From Acidobacteriota bacterium (GTDB lineage Bacteria > Acidobacteriota > Thermoanaerobaculia > Thermoanaerobaculales > Thermoanaerobaculaceae), in NCBI GenBank assembly GCA_003133645.1, contig PKYI01000104.1, positions 1-64,000 on the forward strand: 64,000 nucleotides of DNA, read 5' to 3'. The notes under the pieces were generated by a model that was not told the origin of the DNA, ran no database searches, and was given only the letters and a program-made list of their open reading frames with translations. Positions 8,157 through 17,465 of the stretch are shown piece after piece. Positions within the stretch are counted from its first letter, which is position 1, and each line of letters starts with the position of its first letter. The position numbers were made by a program, and so were the translations under genes.

Positions 8157-9665
8157 TCAACCCTTCGCTTCCGGGGCCACCCCGCCGGACACCGGTTTGA
8201 GGACTCTCGGAATCGTGAAACAGAACGTCGAGCCGCGCCCGACCTCCGAAACGGCCCAAATCCTGCCGCCGTGCCGCTCGACGATCCGCTTGCAGATCGC
8301 CAGGCCGATCCCGGTGCCGGGGTACTCGGCGGCGGTGTGCAGCCGCTGGAACATCCCGAAGATGCGCTCAAGGTGCTCCGGGGAGATCCCGATCCCGTTG
8401 TCGGCCACCGCAAACGTGACGCGGTCGCTGTCCTCGACGGCGTAAATGCGCACGGCCGGTCGCTCCCGCCGGAACTTCAACGCGTTGCCGATCAGGTTCT
8501 GGAAGAGCTGCACCATCTGGGCGCCGTCAACTGCCAGCACCGGCAGCAAGTCCCAGCTGACCTGCGCCCCGCTCTCGTCGATCGCGGCCTTCAGGTTGGC
8601 GATCGCCTGCTGCACCAAATCGGCGAAATCGACCGGCTGGAACGGACGCCCCTGCGTGTCCACCCGCGAGTAGGCGAGGACGTCGTTGATCATCACCTGC
8701 ATCCGGTCCGCGCACTGGACCATGTTCGTGACGTACCGCTTGCTGTCGCCGCCCGCCGCGCCCGCGCCGTTGGAGGCGAGCAGGCGGGCGTACCGGCTGA
8801 TCAGCTGCAGCGGCTCCTGCAGGTCGTGCGAGATCACGTAGGCGAACTGCTGCAGGTCCACGTTCGAGCGCCCCAGCGCCGCCGCCCGCTCGGAGAGTTC
8901 GCGCTCGGCCTTGCGGTGCCCGGTGATGTCCTCCACCGCCCCCTCGAAGCGCACCACGCCCTGGGCGGGGTCCACCACCGGCCAGAGCGCCATCCGCACC
9001 CAGGCCAGGCCGCCGTCGGGGCGACGCACGCCGGCTTCGAGGTCGCGCAGCGTCCGGCCGCGGCTGAGGCTCGCCCGGACCTGCGCCTGCAGCGCCTCAT
9101 CCGAGAGGAACTCGGCGATGTTGCGGCCGACGAGCGCCTCCTCGCTCTCGACGCCGAGGATGCTCGCAAGGGCGTGGTTGGCGGCGGTCAGCCGTCCGTC
9201 GGCGACGGCGGAGAACGTGCCGAGCGCCAGTTCCTCGGTCAAGCGCCGGAACAGGGCGAGCCCTTCGCGCGAGGCGCGGTGCTCGGCGTTGCGCTCGATG
9301 ACCCGCCGCACCGCCGCCGGGAGTTCCACGAACCCGGCACTGCCCTTGACCACGTAGGCCGAAAGGCCGTGGCGGAGCCCGTGCGCCGCGACGGACTCGC
9401 TCCCCTCCGAGGCGAAGAACACCACGGGGCAGTCGGGGGCAAGGCTCTTGACCGTCTCCAGGACCTGCAACCCGTCGCCCCACTCCAGGCGGTACTCGGT
9501 CACCACCGCCGCGAACCCCCCGACCGGGAGGCGGTCCGCCAGCACCATCCCATCGGCGACCTCCTCGACCTCGACCTCGGGCAGCTCGCGGCGGAGCACG
9601 AGCGCAGCGAGGGCCCGGTCATCGCTGTTGCTGTCGACAAGCAGGATACGGGGGCGAGCGTTCAT
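8157..9665 (-). CDS. Sensor histidine kinase with N-terminal degenerate receiver (REC-PAS-HisKA-HATPase)
   Basis: 502 residues. The N-terminal fold is a receiver (about 1-120), but the usual acceptor Asp is Glu (AVVTEYRLEWGDGL) and the second acidic-pocket residue is Ser (LLVDSNSDD). A PAS domain (about 140-265) precedes HisKA with the phospho-accepting His in YVISHDLQEPLQLI. HATPase_c follows, with N (NLIGNALKF), G1 (VADNGIGIS), F (IFGMFQRLH) and G2 (GTGIGLAICK) boxes. No membrane segment is visible, so it is cytoplasmic. The Met start is chosen because MNARPRILLVD is a normal receiver start. It is followed at four bases by the GGDEF-EAL regulator. Confidence 0.92.
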   Translation of the reverse strand: MNARPRILLVDSNSDDRALAALVLRRELPEVEVEEVADGMVLADRLPVGGFAAVVTEYRLEWGDGLQVLETVKSLAPDCPVVFFASEGSESVAAHGLRHGLSAYVVKGSAGFVELPAAVRRVIERNAEHRASREGLALFRRLTEELALGTFSAVADGRLTAANHALASILGVESEEALVGRNIAEFLSDEALQAQVRASLSRGRTLRDLEAGVRRPDGGLAWVRMALWPVVDPAQGVVRFEGAVEDITGHRKAERELSERAAALGRSNVDLQQFAYVISHDLQEPLQLISRYARLLASNGAGAAGGDSKRYVTNMVQCADRMQVMINDVLAYSRVDTQGRPFQPVDFADLVQQAIANLKAAIDESGAQVSWDLLPVLAVDGAQMVQLFQNLIGNALKFRRERPAVRIYAVEDSDRVTFAVADNGIGISPEHLERIFGMFQRLHTAAEYPGTGIGLAICKRIVERHGGRIWAVSEVGRGSTFCFTIPRVLKPVSGGVAPEAKG

Positions 9666-9798
9666 CACGTGACGGATCGACTCGAAGAAGGCCGAAGACA
9701 GAGCACAATGGCATGTCCGCGGATGGTTCCCCACCGCTCTGGAGCGCCGCCGCGCTGACCCATGTCTCTCCAACCCCTCCTGAAGCGGTTTCAGCTTA

Positions 9799-11043
9799 TC
9801 ACGGACCCGGGTCCGCCGAGCACGCCATCACGACCGCGGCGAACACTTTGGCGTCGGCGATCAGGTTGTCGAGGAGGCAGTACTCGTCGGGCTGGTGCGC
9901 GCTCTCGTCGAGCTTGGAGTAGACCACCGCCGGCAGTCCGATGCGCCGGAAGATGGCGGCCACGGTCCCGCCCCCGATCCCCTGCGCCCGCGCGGTGACC
10001 CCGTGCACCTCGCGGACCGCCTGGACGACCAGCCGGACCACCTCGGCGTCAGGGCTGGTCGCCGGGGCCGCCTCGGCGCGCTGCACGTCTTCGAGCGCAA
10101 CCGTCACCCCGTGCGCCGCCTCGACCTCGTCGGCCAGGCGTCGGACCTCGGCCTCCACGTCCGCGAGCGGCACCCCGGGAAGCACACGAGAGTCGAGGTA
10201 GAACACGTCTTCGCCCGGGATCGTGTTGATGTTGGGGACGTTGGGCTCCTTCTTCGTGGGCTCGAAGGTGGAGACCGGGGGGTCGAACAGAGGGTCGTTC
10301 TGGGGAAACTTCTGTGCCAGGGACCCGAGGCGGGTCACGAGGTCCGACGCCGCGCGGAACGCGTTGACGCCCTGCGCCGGCGTCGAGGCGTGGCACTGCC
10401 GGCCGACGGTGCGCACCTTGAGCCACCAGATCGACTTCTCGGCGATCTCGACGAGCGAGCCCTCGGGGTTGCCGGCGTCCGGCACCAGGAACATGTCGCG
10501 CGGCCCGAACAGCCCGCGGTGGTGCACGGCCAGGTACTCGGCGCCGTACTCCGAGCCGTTCTCCTCGTCGGCGCAGAACATGAGCGCCAGGTCCACCGGC
10601 GGGCGGACGCCGCCCTCCAGCAGGGCGCGCGCCACCAGCAGGCTCGCGACGACCGCCTGCTGGTTGTCCTCGACGCCCCGCCCGACGAGCTTGCCGCCCT
10701 CGACGCGGAGTACGTACGGGTTGCCGGTCCACAGGCCCGCCTCGCCGGGGGGCACGACGTCGAGGTGCGACATGATCCACACCGTGCGCGCCGAGACCTC
10801 GCCCCGGATGCGGGCGACGAGGTTCGGCCGCACCCCGCCTTTGGCCGCTGGGTCGGGGGCGTCGAGGCGCGTCACCTCGTCGAACCCGAGCTTGTCGAGT
10901 TCGCCCTGCAGCCAGAGCGCCTTGTCGAGTTCGCCCTCGCCGCCGCTGGCGGGCGACACGGCGGGGATCGCCGTCAGGCCGCGCTGCAGCTCGACCGCCC
11001 ACCCCCGGTACCCTTCGATCCTGGTCAAAAACTCCTGGGTCAT
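9799..11043 (-). CDS. M20 family metallopeptidase (ArgE/DapE/CPG2-like)
   Basis: 414 residues; the start MTQEFLTRIEGY has GGGAGG seven bases upstream. Di-zinc ligands typical of M20 are all visible: MSHLDVVPPGE (His, Asp), GRGVEDNQQ (bridging Asp), CADEENGSEYG (catalytic Glu pair), VPDAGN (Asp) and a C-terminal SAHQPDEY (His). The central dimerisation lid domain runs about residues 200-310. It hydrolyses N-acyl amino acids or peptides; the exact substrate is not readable. No signal peptide, so it is cytosolic. It stands alone between the signalling operon and the phosphoesterase pair. Confidence 0.9.
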   Translation of the reverse strand: MTQEFLTRIEGYRGWAVELQRGLTAIPAVSPASGGEGELDKALWLQGELDKLGFDEVTRLDAPDPAAKGGVRPNLVARIRGEVSARTVWIMSHLDVVPPGEAGLWTGNPYVLRVEGGKLVGRGVEDNQQAVVASLLVARALLEGGVRPPVDLALMFCADEENGSEYGAEYLAVHHRGLFGPRDMFLVPDAGNPEGSLVEIAEKSIWWLKVRTVGRQCHASTPAQGVNAFRAASDLVTRLGSLAQKFPQNDPLFDPPVSTFEPTKKEPNVPNINTIPGEDVFYLDSRVLPGVPLADVEAEVRRLADEVEAAHGVTVALEDVQRAEAAPATSPDAEVVRLVVQAVREVHGVTARAQGIGGGTVAAIFRRIGLPAVVYSKLDESAHQPDEYCLLDNLIADAKVFAAVVMACSADPGP

Positions 11044-11168
11044 GTGGCGCCTCCCGAGTCCGGTGAACCCGCCGTGCGGCATACCGGTCCGATCATTGTG
11101 AGCTGCGGCGGTGTTCCGGGCCAACCTCGATCATGACCGAACGGCCCGCGGCGCCGGGGGAAACCCCA

Positions 11169-12035
11169 TCAGCGGTCCGCGACGGGCTGCCAGCAGAAGT
11201 CGATGGTCGCGGCGTTGGCGGCTGCGCCGGAGGGCGCCAGGCCGTAGAACTCCTCGATCGTGCGCAGCACGTCGTAGTGGGTGATGCGCTGCTCGTACCG
11301 GCCTGGCCGCACCATCGGTCCGACGAAGAGCGTCGGAATTCGCTGGCCCTCGTGCCCGTCGTCCTCGTCGAACGTGAAGATCAACAGGCTGTTGTGCGAC
11401 GCCGCCCACCGGATGTACCCGTCGAGCTGCGCCTTCAGCCAGGCATCGCCCTGCGCGATCGTCCCGTCGTGCATGTCGTGCTCCAGGTTGGGCACGACGA
11501 ACGCCACCGTCGGCAACCGGTCGAGGTCGGCCGGCCAGGCCGTGAACGGTAGGTTGCACGTGGCGGGGATCGCGTTGGCCGGGGCGCCTTGCCAGTTCAC
11601 CCACGGGTTGTGCTTGCGGGCGTAGTCGCCGGACTTCTTGCCGCGGAATCCGTCCTCCGGAAGGTCCTCCGAGTAGCCCCGGAAGCCGAGCCCGGCGGCG
11701 ATCAGCTCGGCGCCGAGGTTCGGCGCGGCGAACGGGAGGTGCCTGGGGAGGCCGTCGCTGGTGACGCCGAGGTTGGCGCCGGCAAACAGCATGATGTAGT
11801 TCGGCTGGCTGGGATGCATGATGGCGTAGGACTGGGCAAAGAGCGCACCGCGGCCTGCGAGTTCGTTGATGTACGGCGCCTCGCGGTTGCCGATGATGCT
11901 GGAGAAACTCTTGTTCTCCTCGATCACGACGACCACGCGATCGGGTCGTGGCAACGCACCGCCGGCCGCCGCCGCGGCGACGCCGCAGCCGACAACGCAC
12001 GCGAGGGCCAGGCGCACCGCAACGCTTGGTCTCAT
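11169..12035 (-). CDS. Secreted phosphoesterase / acid phosphatase (PF04185-like)
   Basis: 288 residues with a Sec signal peptide (about 1-25, VRLALACVVGCGVAAAAAGG). Motifs fit the phosphoesterase family that includes phospholipase C and AcpA: VVVVIEENKSFSSIIG near the N-terminus, HPSQPNYIMLFAG, PNLEHDMHDGTI and FTFDEDDGHEGQRIPTLFVGP with metal-binding Asp/His. It probably acts in the periplasm on phosphate monoesters or diesters. Its ATG overlaps the stop of the 5'-nucleotidase gene (ATGA), so the two hydrolases are translationally coupled and likely act together in phosphate or nucleotide salvage. Confidence 0.88.
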   Translation of the reverse strand: MRPSVAVRLALACVVGCGVAAAAAGGALPRPDRVVVVIEENKSFSSIIGNREAPYINELAGRGALFAQSYAIMHPSQPNYIMLFAGANLGVTSDGLPRHLPFAAPNLGAELIAAGLGFRGYSEDLPEDGFRGKKSGDYARKHNPWVNWQGAPANAIPATCNLPFTAWPADLDRLPTVAFVVPNLEHDMHDGTIAQGDAWLKAQLDGYIRWAASHNSLLIFTFDEDDGHEGQRIPTLFVGPMVRPGRYEQRITHYDVLRTIEEFYGLAPSGAAANAATIDFCWQPVADR

Positions 12036-13630
12036 GGCTTCCTCCGTGTGATCTCCGGAGTCCCGACGATCGTGATGCGTCCCTCGAGGCGGCCGTCGAT
12101 CGGGTCGTGGGCCTTGAGGTAATCCACGAACGCGTCGATGTCGAGGACTCCCGTGTCATAGCGGTAGCCCTTGGCATTCTTCGCCAGCGGGTGGGAATCG
12201 CCGCCGCCCGCGATGAAGCTGGGCAGGGTGATCCGGTAGGTGGCGCCGGCCTGGACCGGTTTGCCGCCGACCTCGAGATCCTCGACCCGCTCCCCCGCCG
12301 GCTTGCCGATGTCGATGACGTACGAGGTACCTCGGGATGGGTACAGCAGGCCGGACGCGTTGCCCGGCATACCGCCGAGCGTCTCCTCCAGCACCGCCTT
12401 GAGCGCGGCGCCGGAAAGGTCGAGCTGCACGAGCGTGTTGTTGAACGGCTGCACCGTCACCGCCTGGCCGTAGGTGATCGGCCCGGGGTCGAGACCGGCG
12501 CGCACGCCGCCGGAGTTGACGAACGCGGCGACCGAGCCGGCCTTCTCGGTGGCCGCCAACATCGCGTCGGTGATCACGTCAGCCATCGGGTTGTCCGCGT
12601 GCCGCGGCGTGACCCTCGTCCTCGCCACCCCGGTGACCGTGTGGCCGACGATCTCGTCGCGCGCGGCGGCGAGCGGCAGCGAGAACGCCGCCACCATGCT
12701 CTTCACCGTCGCGTCCTCGGAAACCGCAGGAACGATCGGCACGGGGAGGGCGTCGGCCCAGCTCGCCACGCGGCCGGCGTCGTCGAAGCTCACCTCGATG
12801 CGGCCCAGCACCCTGCCCCAGTCCCACGCCTGCACGATGAGGACCGTGTTCCCGTCCACGTCCTTGAGCACGGTCGGGTAGGGGCCGGCCGGCTGCGGCA
12901 GGCCGGGAACGGTCCCCAGCAGCGTGTGGCTGTGGCCGCCGACGATCACGTCGACCCCCCTGAGCTTGGGGGCGAGCTCCTTGTCCGCGTCGTAGCCGAT
13001 GTGCGAGAGGAGGATGATCTTGTCCACGCCGGTGCGGGTCAGCTCGTCGACCGCGGCCTGCACGCTGCTCACGAGATCCTTCAGCTTGACGTCGGGGCCC
13101 GGCGTGCTGATGGTCAGCAGCTCGGGGGTAATGGCGCCGACGATCCCGATCCGCTCGCCGCCGACCTCGAGGACCGTATAGGGCTTGATCAAGGTGGCGA
13201 GCTCCTTGTCGCCGCTGACGTCGAGGTTCGCGGCCAGGAGCGGGAAGCGGGCGAGGCTCGCAAACCGGGCGAGCACGGCCGAGCCGCGGTCGAACTCGTG
13301 GTTGCCGACCGCCATCGCCTGGTAGCCGGCGACGTTCATGAACGCGAGGTCGGCGAGTCCGTGGTAGACGTTGAAGTACAGCGTGCCCTGGAACGTGTCG
13401 CCCGCCGAGAGCAGGATCGGGTTGGGGTCGCTGGCGCGAAAGCGGTTGATGAGCGTTTCCTGCCGCGCGTAACCGCCCATCTCGTGCCCGCGCTGCGTGA
13501 ACGATTCCACGTGGGCGTGCATGTCGTTGGTGTGCAGGATCGTGATCGTGATCGCCTTGGCGAGCGCGGGCCACGCCTGCGCCGCCAGTAATACCAGGAC
13601 GAGAACCGCGCCGCCGATCGCCTTCTTCAT
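12032..13630 (-). CDS. Secreted 5'-nucleotidase / UshA-type metallophosphoesterase
   Basis: 532 residues; signal peptide about 1-24 (MKKAIGGAVLVLVLLAAQAW); GGAGG five bases before the ATG. N-terminal calcineurin-like metallophosphoesterase: ILHTNDMHAHVE, LSAGDTFQGT, AVGNHEFDRG, LSHIGYDAD, GGHSHT. C-terminal 5'-nucleotidase domain: ADVITDAML, AAFVNSGGVRAGLDPGPITYG, TVQPFNNTLV, and the substrate stack loop SRGTSYVIDI. It releases phosphate from nucleotides (or a related diester) in the periplasm. It is the first gene of a two-gene operon with the phosphoesterase. Confidence 0.93.
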   Translation of the reverse strand: MKKAIGGAVLVLVLLAAQAWPALAKAITITILHTNDMHAHVESFTQRGHEMGGYARQETLINRFRASDPNPILLSAGDTFQGTLYFNVYHGLADLAFMNVAGYQAMAVGNHEFDRGSAVLARFASLARFPLLAANLDVSGDKELATLIKPYTVLEVGGERIGIVGAITPELLTISTPGPDVKLKDLVSSVQAAVDELTRTGVDKIILLSHIGYDADKELAPKLRGVDVIVGGHSHTLLGTVPGLPQPAGPYPTVLKDVDGNTVLIVQAWDWGRVLGRIEVSFDDAGRVASWADALPVPIVPAVSEDATVKSMVAAFSLPLAAARDEIVGHTVTGVARTRVTPRHADNPMADVITDAMLAATEKAGSVAAFVNSGGVRAGLDPGPITYGQAVTVQPFNNTLVQLDLSGAALKAVLEETLGGMPGNASGLLYPSRGTSYVIDIGKPAGERVEDLEVGGKPVQAGATYRITLPSFIAGGGDSHPLAKNAKGYRYDTGVLDIDAFVDYLKAHDPIDGRLEGRITIVGTPEITRRKP

Positions 13631-13895
13631 GCGTCCTCCAGCGTCATGCCGGCCACCACGTTCGGCCCTGCGGCCCGCACGACCACCGCCAAGCGCGCAC
13701 GGTAGCAAACCAACGGCACAAGCGCGACCGCCGGGCGCGCGGTCGCGGTCGTCGCCGGGGAACGGATCGCTTCCCCGTGGCGCGGCTGCCCTCAGCCGCG
13801 CACGAAAGATCCCCGTCCCGGGGTCTTCGCAGGGCGGGCGAGGGCGGCCGCCCCACCGGACAAGCGGCATCGCCTGCGGGAGCCGCGCGTCTGGC

Positions 13896-16800
13896 CTAAT
13901 TGGAACCTTTCGGCCACTGCGGCAGCGGGTTTTTGTACACCGGGTACGCCGGCCGCTCGAACGTCGGGGGCGGGTTCTTGGCGAGCAGTTCGAGGACCGT
14001 CTGCACCGCCCGCTCGAGCTGCGGGTCGTGCCCCTCGCGCACGAGCTTGGGGTCCTGCTCGACCTCGATGTCGGGCGCGATCCCCTCGTTCTCGACCTCC
14101 CACTTGCCGGAAAGGCCGTAGATCGCCCACCGCGGCGCGGTGATGCGCCCGCCGTCCATTAGCACCGGGTAACCGCCGATCCCGACGAGGCCGCCCCACG
14201 TCCGCACACCCACCAGGGGCCCAATGCCGGCTTTCCGGAAGTACCACGGCATCGCGTCCCCGCCCGAGCCGGCGAACTGGTTGATGATCATGACCTTCGG
14301 CCCGTAGATCGACTCCACCGGCTCGGTGTAGTCCTGGCCCTCGCGGGTCATCACGCGGCTCATCGGCGAACGCCGCAGGTAGTCGATGATGTAGTCGGCC
14401 AGCTCGCCGCCGTGGTTGAAGCGCTCGTCGAGCACGGCGGCCTGCTTGCCGACCTGGGCGAAGTAATACCGGTTGAAGCTGGTGTACCCGCCGCCCGCGG
14501 TGTCGGGCAGGTGGACGTACGCAACCCGGCCGCCCGAGAGTTCGTCGACCTTGCGCCGGTTCCCCTCGATCCAGGCGAGGTGGCGCAGGCCGCGGTCGCT
14601 CGCCACCGGCACCACGGTGAGGCCGCGGGCGCCCTTGCCGTCCGCGGTCGGACCCACCCGGATCACGGTCTGCTTCCCCGCGGTCTCGAGGAAGAAGCTG
14701 TACAGGTCGTCGGCGGCGCGCAGCTCGCGGCCGTTGACCGCGAGCAGGTACTCGCCCGCTTTGACGTCGACGCCGGGTTGCGTCAGCGGCGCCTGCAGGT
14801 CGGGGTTCCAGTTCTCGCCGCTATACACGCGGGCGAAGCGGTAGCGCCCGCCGTCGATCGTGTAATCGGCGCCCAGCAGGCCGACGCTCACCTTGTCGCT
14901 CTTGGGCTCCGCACCGCCGCGGACGAACGTGTGCCCGACGGTCAGGTTGCCGGTCATCTCCGCAAACAGCGCGTTGAGGTCGTCGCGGCTCGCGATCCCC
15001 GCGAGGTACGGGGCGTACGCCTTCTCGGCCGCAGCCAGGTCGAGGCCGTGGAAGTGCGGGTCGTAGAAGAAGTCGCGCTCGATCCGCCAGACCTCGCGGT
15101 ACATCTGCGCCCACTCGGCCTTCGGGTCGACGTACACCTTGAGGTCCTTCATCGCCAGCGCGCCGTCGCCGCCCTTGGGGGCCTTGTCGGAACCCACGAT
15201 ATGCCAAGTCGGGCCCGAGCGGTAGAGCACCTTCTCGCCGTTGGCCGAGAGCGCGAACGCCGAGACGCCCTCGAGCAGCGGCTCCGTCTTGCGCGTCTCG
15301 AGGTCGAACCTCGACACGTCCAGCTTCGGCGGGCCGTCCCCCAGGTCAACAAGCGGCCCCTCGACCAGGAAGAGCTTCCCCTCCTTGCCCGCGAACAGGC
15401 CGCGGTAGTTCTTGGCCGGGATCGGCAGCGCGACGATGCGCTGGTCGAGGCCGTCGAAATCGATCTCCACCGTGGCCGCCTTTTCGGCCTTGCCGTCCTT
15501 GGCCTCGCCCTTCTTCGCGTCGGCGGGGGCGACCGCGTCCTTCTTCTCCTTGTCGGCGTCCTTCGCCTTCTCCTCGTCGCTCTGCGGCGGGATCGGCGAC
15601 GCCACGCCCTTCTTGAGCACCGCGGCGTAGACGCTGCGGGTGACCGGGTGCCCGATGCTCGTCATGTCGAGCCATCCCGCCGTCAGCCCCACATTGGTGC
15701 TGGCGGTGAAGTAGAGGTACTTGCCGCCCTTGTCGAACACCGGGTAGAGCGCGTCGCTCATGCCGTCAGTGACCTGGGTGGCCTTGCCACCGGTGAGCGG
15801 GTAGACGAACACCGCGCGCAGCTGGCTCGGCAGCTGCTTGGTGTAGGCGAGCCAGCGGCTGTCCGGCGACCACCGGACATCGAACTCCTGTGCCGGCGAG
15901 TCAAAGCGGTCGGTGTCCACCTTGACCGGCACCGGGTGCTCGAGGTCCACGACCCAGAGGTTGAGCCGCTTGTCGCTGTATGCGATCTTCTTGCTGTCGG
16001 GTGACCACGTGGGCGCGTAGAAGAACGACGGCGGGTTGCCGAGGTCGATCTTCCGGACCTCGCCGAGGCCGTCCTGCGGACGCACGTACAGCGCGTACTC
16101 GCCCGACTCGTCGGAGAAGTAGGCGATCCGCGTGCCGTCCGGCGACCACGCCGGGTCGCGCTCCGCCGCGCCTGGGGTGTTGGTGACATCGCGGATATCC
16201 CCCTTCTCGGCCGGCACCGTGACGATCTCGCCGTGCGCCTCGAAGACGGCGCGCTGGCCGGTCGGCGAGATGCCGGCGCCCAGGATGTCCTTGACCGGGT
16301 CGAGCTGGAGGAAGTGCGGGCGCAATTGCGGCATGTCGGCCGCGAGCCGCACCGGCACGGTCCGGTCCTGGCCGCTCGCCAGGTCGAGGAGGTGCAGCGA
16401 GCCGAACTGCTCGTACACGATCGCGCCCGGCCCGGCCGAGGCCGAGCCGATGTCGAGCCCGTCGTTCTTCACCACCTCCCGCACGTCGCGGCTGCCGAGG
16501 TCGTAGGCGAACAGCGACACCGGCCCGTTGCGGTCGGAGAGGAAATAGACCGAGTTGCCCACCCACATCGGGTTCTTGTCGTTGGAGTTGCCGGCTTGCG
16601 GCACCTTCACGATGCTGGAGTCGGCGAGGTCGGCGATCCAGACCCGTGCCGTCTGGCCGCCGCGGTACGACTTCCAGCCGGGCTGCCACTGGAAGTTTGG
16701 CTCGTACGCCAGGCGTGAGCCGTCGGGTGAGTACGAGGCCTCCTGCACCCGGGGCAGCGGCACCTCGGTGGGGAACCCACCCGCGACCGGCACCGTGTAC

Positions 16801-17222
16801 ATCTGCTCGGGGTCGGCGACGCTCGCGCGCGGCGAGCGGAACGCCACCCGCGTTCCGTCCGGCGTCCAGGCGAGCGCGACGTCGGCACCGGGGTGGTAGG
16901 TGAGCCGGCGGGGCTCGCCGCCCGCGGCGGCGACCACGTAGACGTCCACGTTGCCGTCGTACTCGCCGGTGTAGGCGATCATCCCGCCGTCCGGCGAGAA
17001 GATCGGGCCGCTCAGGCGCCCGCTGCCCGCGACCAGGCGGCGCGCCTCGCCGCCGTCGCGGGCGACCGTCCAGATCTCGCCGCCGTACGCGAAGGCGATC
17101 TGGGCCTTGCTCACGCTCGGCGATTGCAGCAGCAACGGCGTGGGGGTTGCGGCCGCGGCAATGCCGAGGCCGAGGACCGCCGGCAGCATGGCGGCGAGTA
17201 CGCGCTTGAGCGCTGTCTTCAT
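13896..17222 (-). CDS. Tricorn protease-like S41 peptidase
   Basis: 1108 residues, close to archaeal tricorn. Start MKTALKRVLAAML has GGGAG at five bases and begins a signal peptide (about 1-25). Order: beta-propeller blades with repeated 'SPDG..IAY' units (about 35-330) and a second propeller (about 350-680) containing a Lys/Glu/Ala-rich insertion near residues 550-590. Then a helical C1 domain with NLTVGHTFVRGG (His764), a PDZ domain (about 805-870) and the S41 core with nucleophile Ser986 in QFAGSGGDAMPW. A secreted or periplasmic oligopeptide-degrading complex is expected, fitting the many other peptidases here. Confidence 0.93.
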   Translation of the reverse strand: MKTALKRVLAAMLPAVLGLGIAAAATPTPLLLQSPSVSKAQIAFAYGGEIWTVARDGGEARRLVAGSGRLSGPIFSPDGGMIAYTGEYDGNVDVYVVAAAGGEPRRLTYHPGADVALAWTPDGTRVAFRSPRASVADPEQMYTVPVAGGFPTEVPLPRVQEASYSPDGSRLAYEPNFQWQPGWKSYRGGQTARVWIADLADSSIVKVPQAGNSNDKNPMWVGNSVYFLSDRNGPVSLFAYDLGSRDVREVVKNDGLDIGSASAGPGAIVYEQFGSLHLLDLASGQDRTVPVRLAADMPQLRPHFLQLDPVKDILGAGISPTGQRAVFEAHGEIVTVPAEKGDIRDVTNTPGAAERDPAWSPDGTRIAYFSDESGEYALYVRPQDGLGEVRKIDLGNPPSFFYAPTWSPDSKKIAYSDKRLNLWVVDLEHPVPVKVDTDRFDSPAQEFDVRWSPDSRWLAYTKQLPSQLRAVFVYPLTGGKATQVTDGMSDALYPVFDKGGKYLYFTASTNVGLTAGWLDMTSIGHPVTRSVYAAVLKKGVASPIPPQSDEEKAKDADKEKKDAVAPADAKKGEAKDGKAEKAATVEIDFDGLDQRIVALPIPAKNYRGLFAGKEGKLFLVEGPLVDLGDGPPKLDVSRFDLETRKTEPLLEGVSAFALSANGEKVLYRSGPTWHIVGSDKAPKGGDGALAMKDLKVYVDPKAEWAQMYREVWRIERDFFYDPHFHGLDLAAAEKAYAPYLAGIASRDDLNALFAEMTGNLTVGHTFVRGGAEPKSDKVSVGLLGADYTIDGGRYRFARVYSGENWNPDLQAPLTQPGVDVKAGEYLLAVNGRELRAADDLYSFFLETAGKQTVIRVGPTADGKGARGLTVVPVASDRGLRHLAWIEGNRRKVDELSGGRVAYVHLPDTAGGGYTSFNRYYFAQVGKQAAVLDERFNHGGELADYIIDYLRRSPMSRVMTREGQDYTEPVESIYGPKVMIINQFAGSGGDAMPWYFRKAGIGPLVGVRTWGGLVGIGGYPVLMDGGRITAPRWAIYGLSGKWEVENEGIAPDIEVEQDPKLVREGHDPQLERAVQTVLELLAKNPPPTFERPAYPVYKNPLPQWPKGSN

Positions 17223-17465
17223 GGCGTCTCCCTTGTCCGAGAAGTCCGTGAGAACGTGTCCGTCTTGCATCGCGGCCGAGGATACCACCCGCGGGCGACA
17301 CCGCACGCGAGCGGCCGCCGTGGCGGCCGCAACCGGCAGAACCGGATCCCCGGCCCGGACGTTCATGCCCAACATACGTCCCGGGGCCCATGGAGGTTCC
17401 CTCTGCCGCGCCGGTCCCGGCGGACATCGGTCTTGCCGTTCCCTAGCGGCGGCCCGGCCGCTGCT

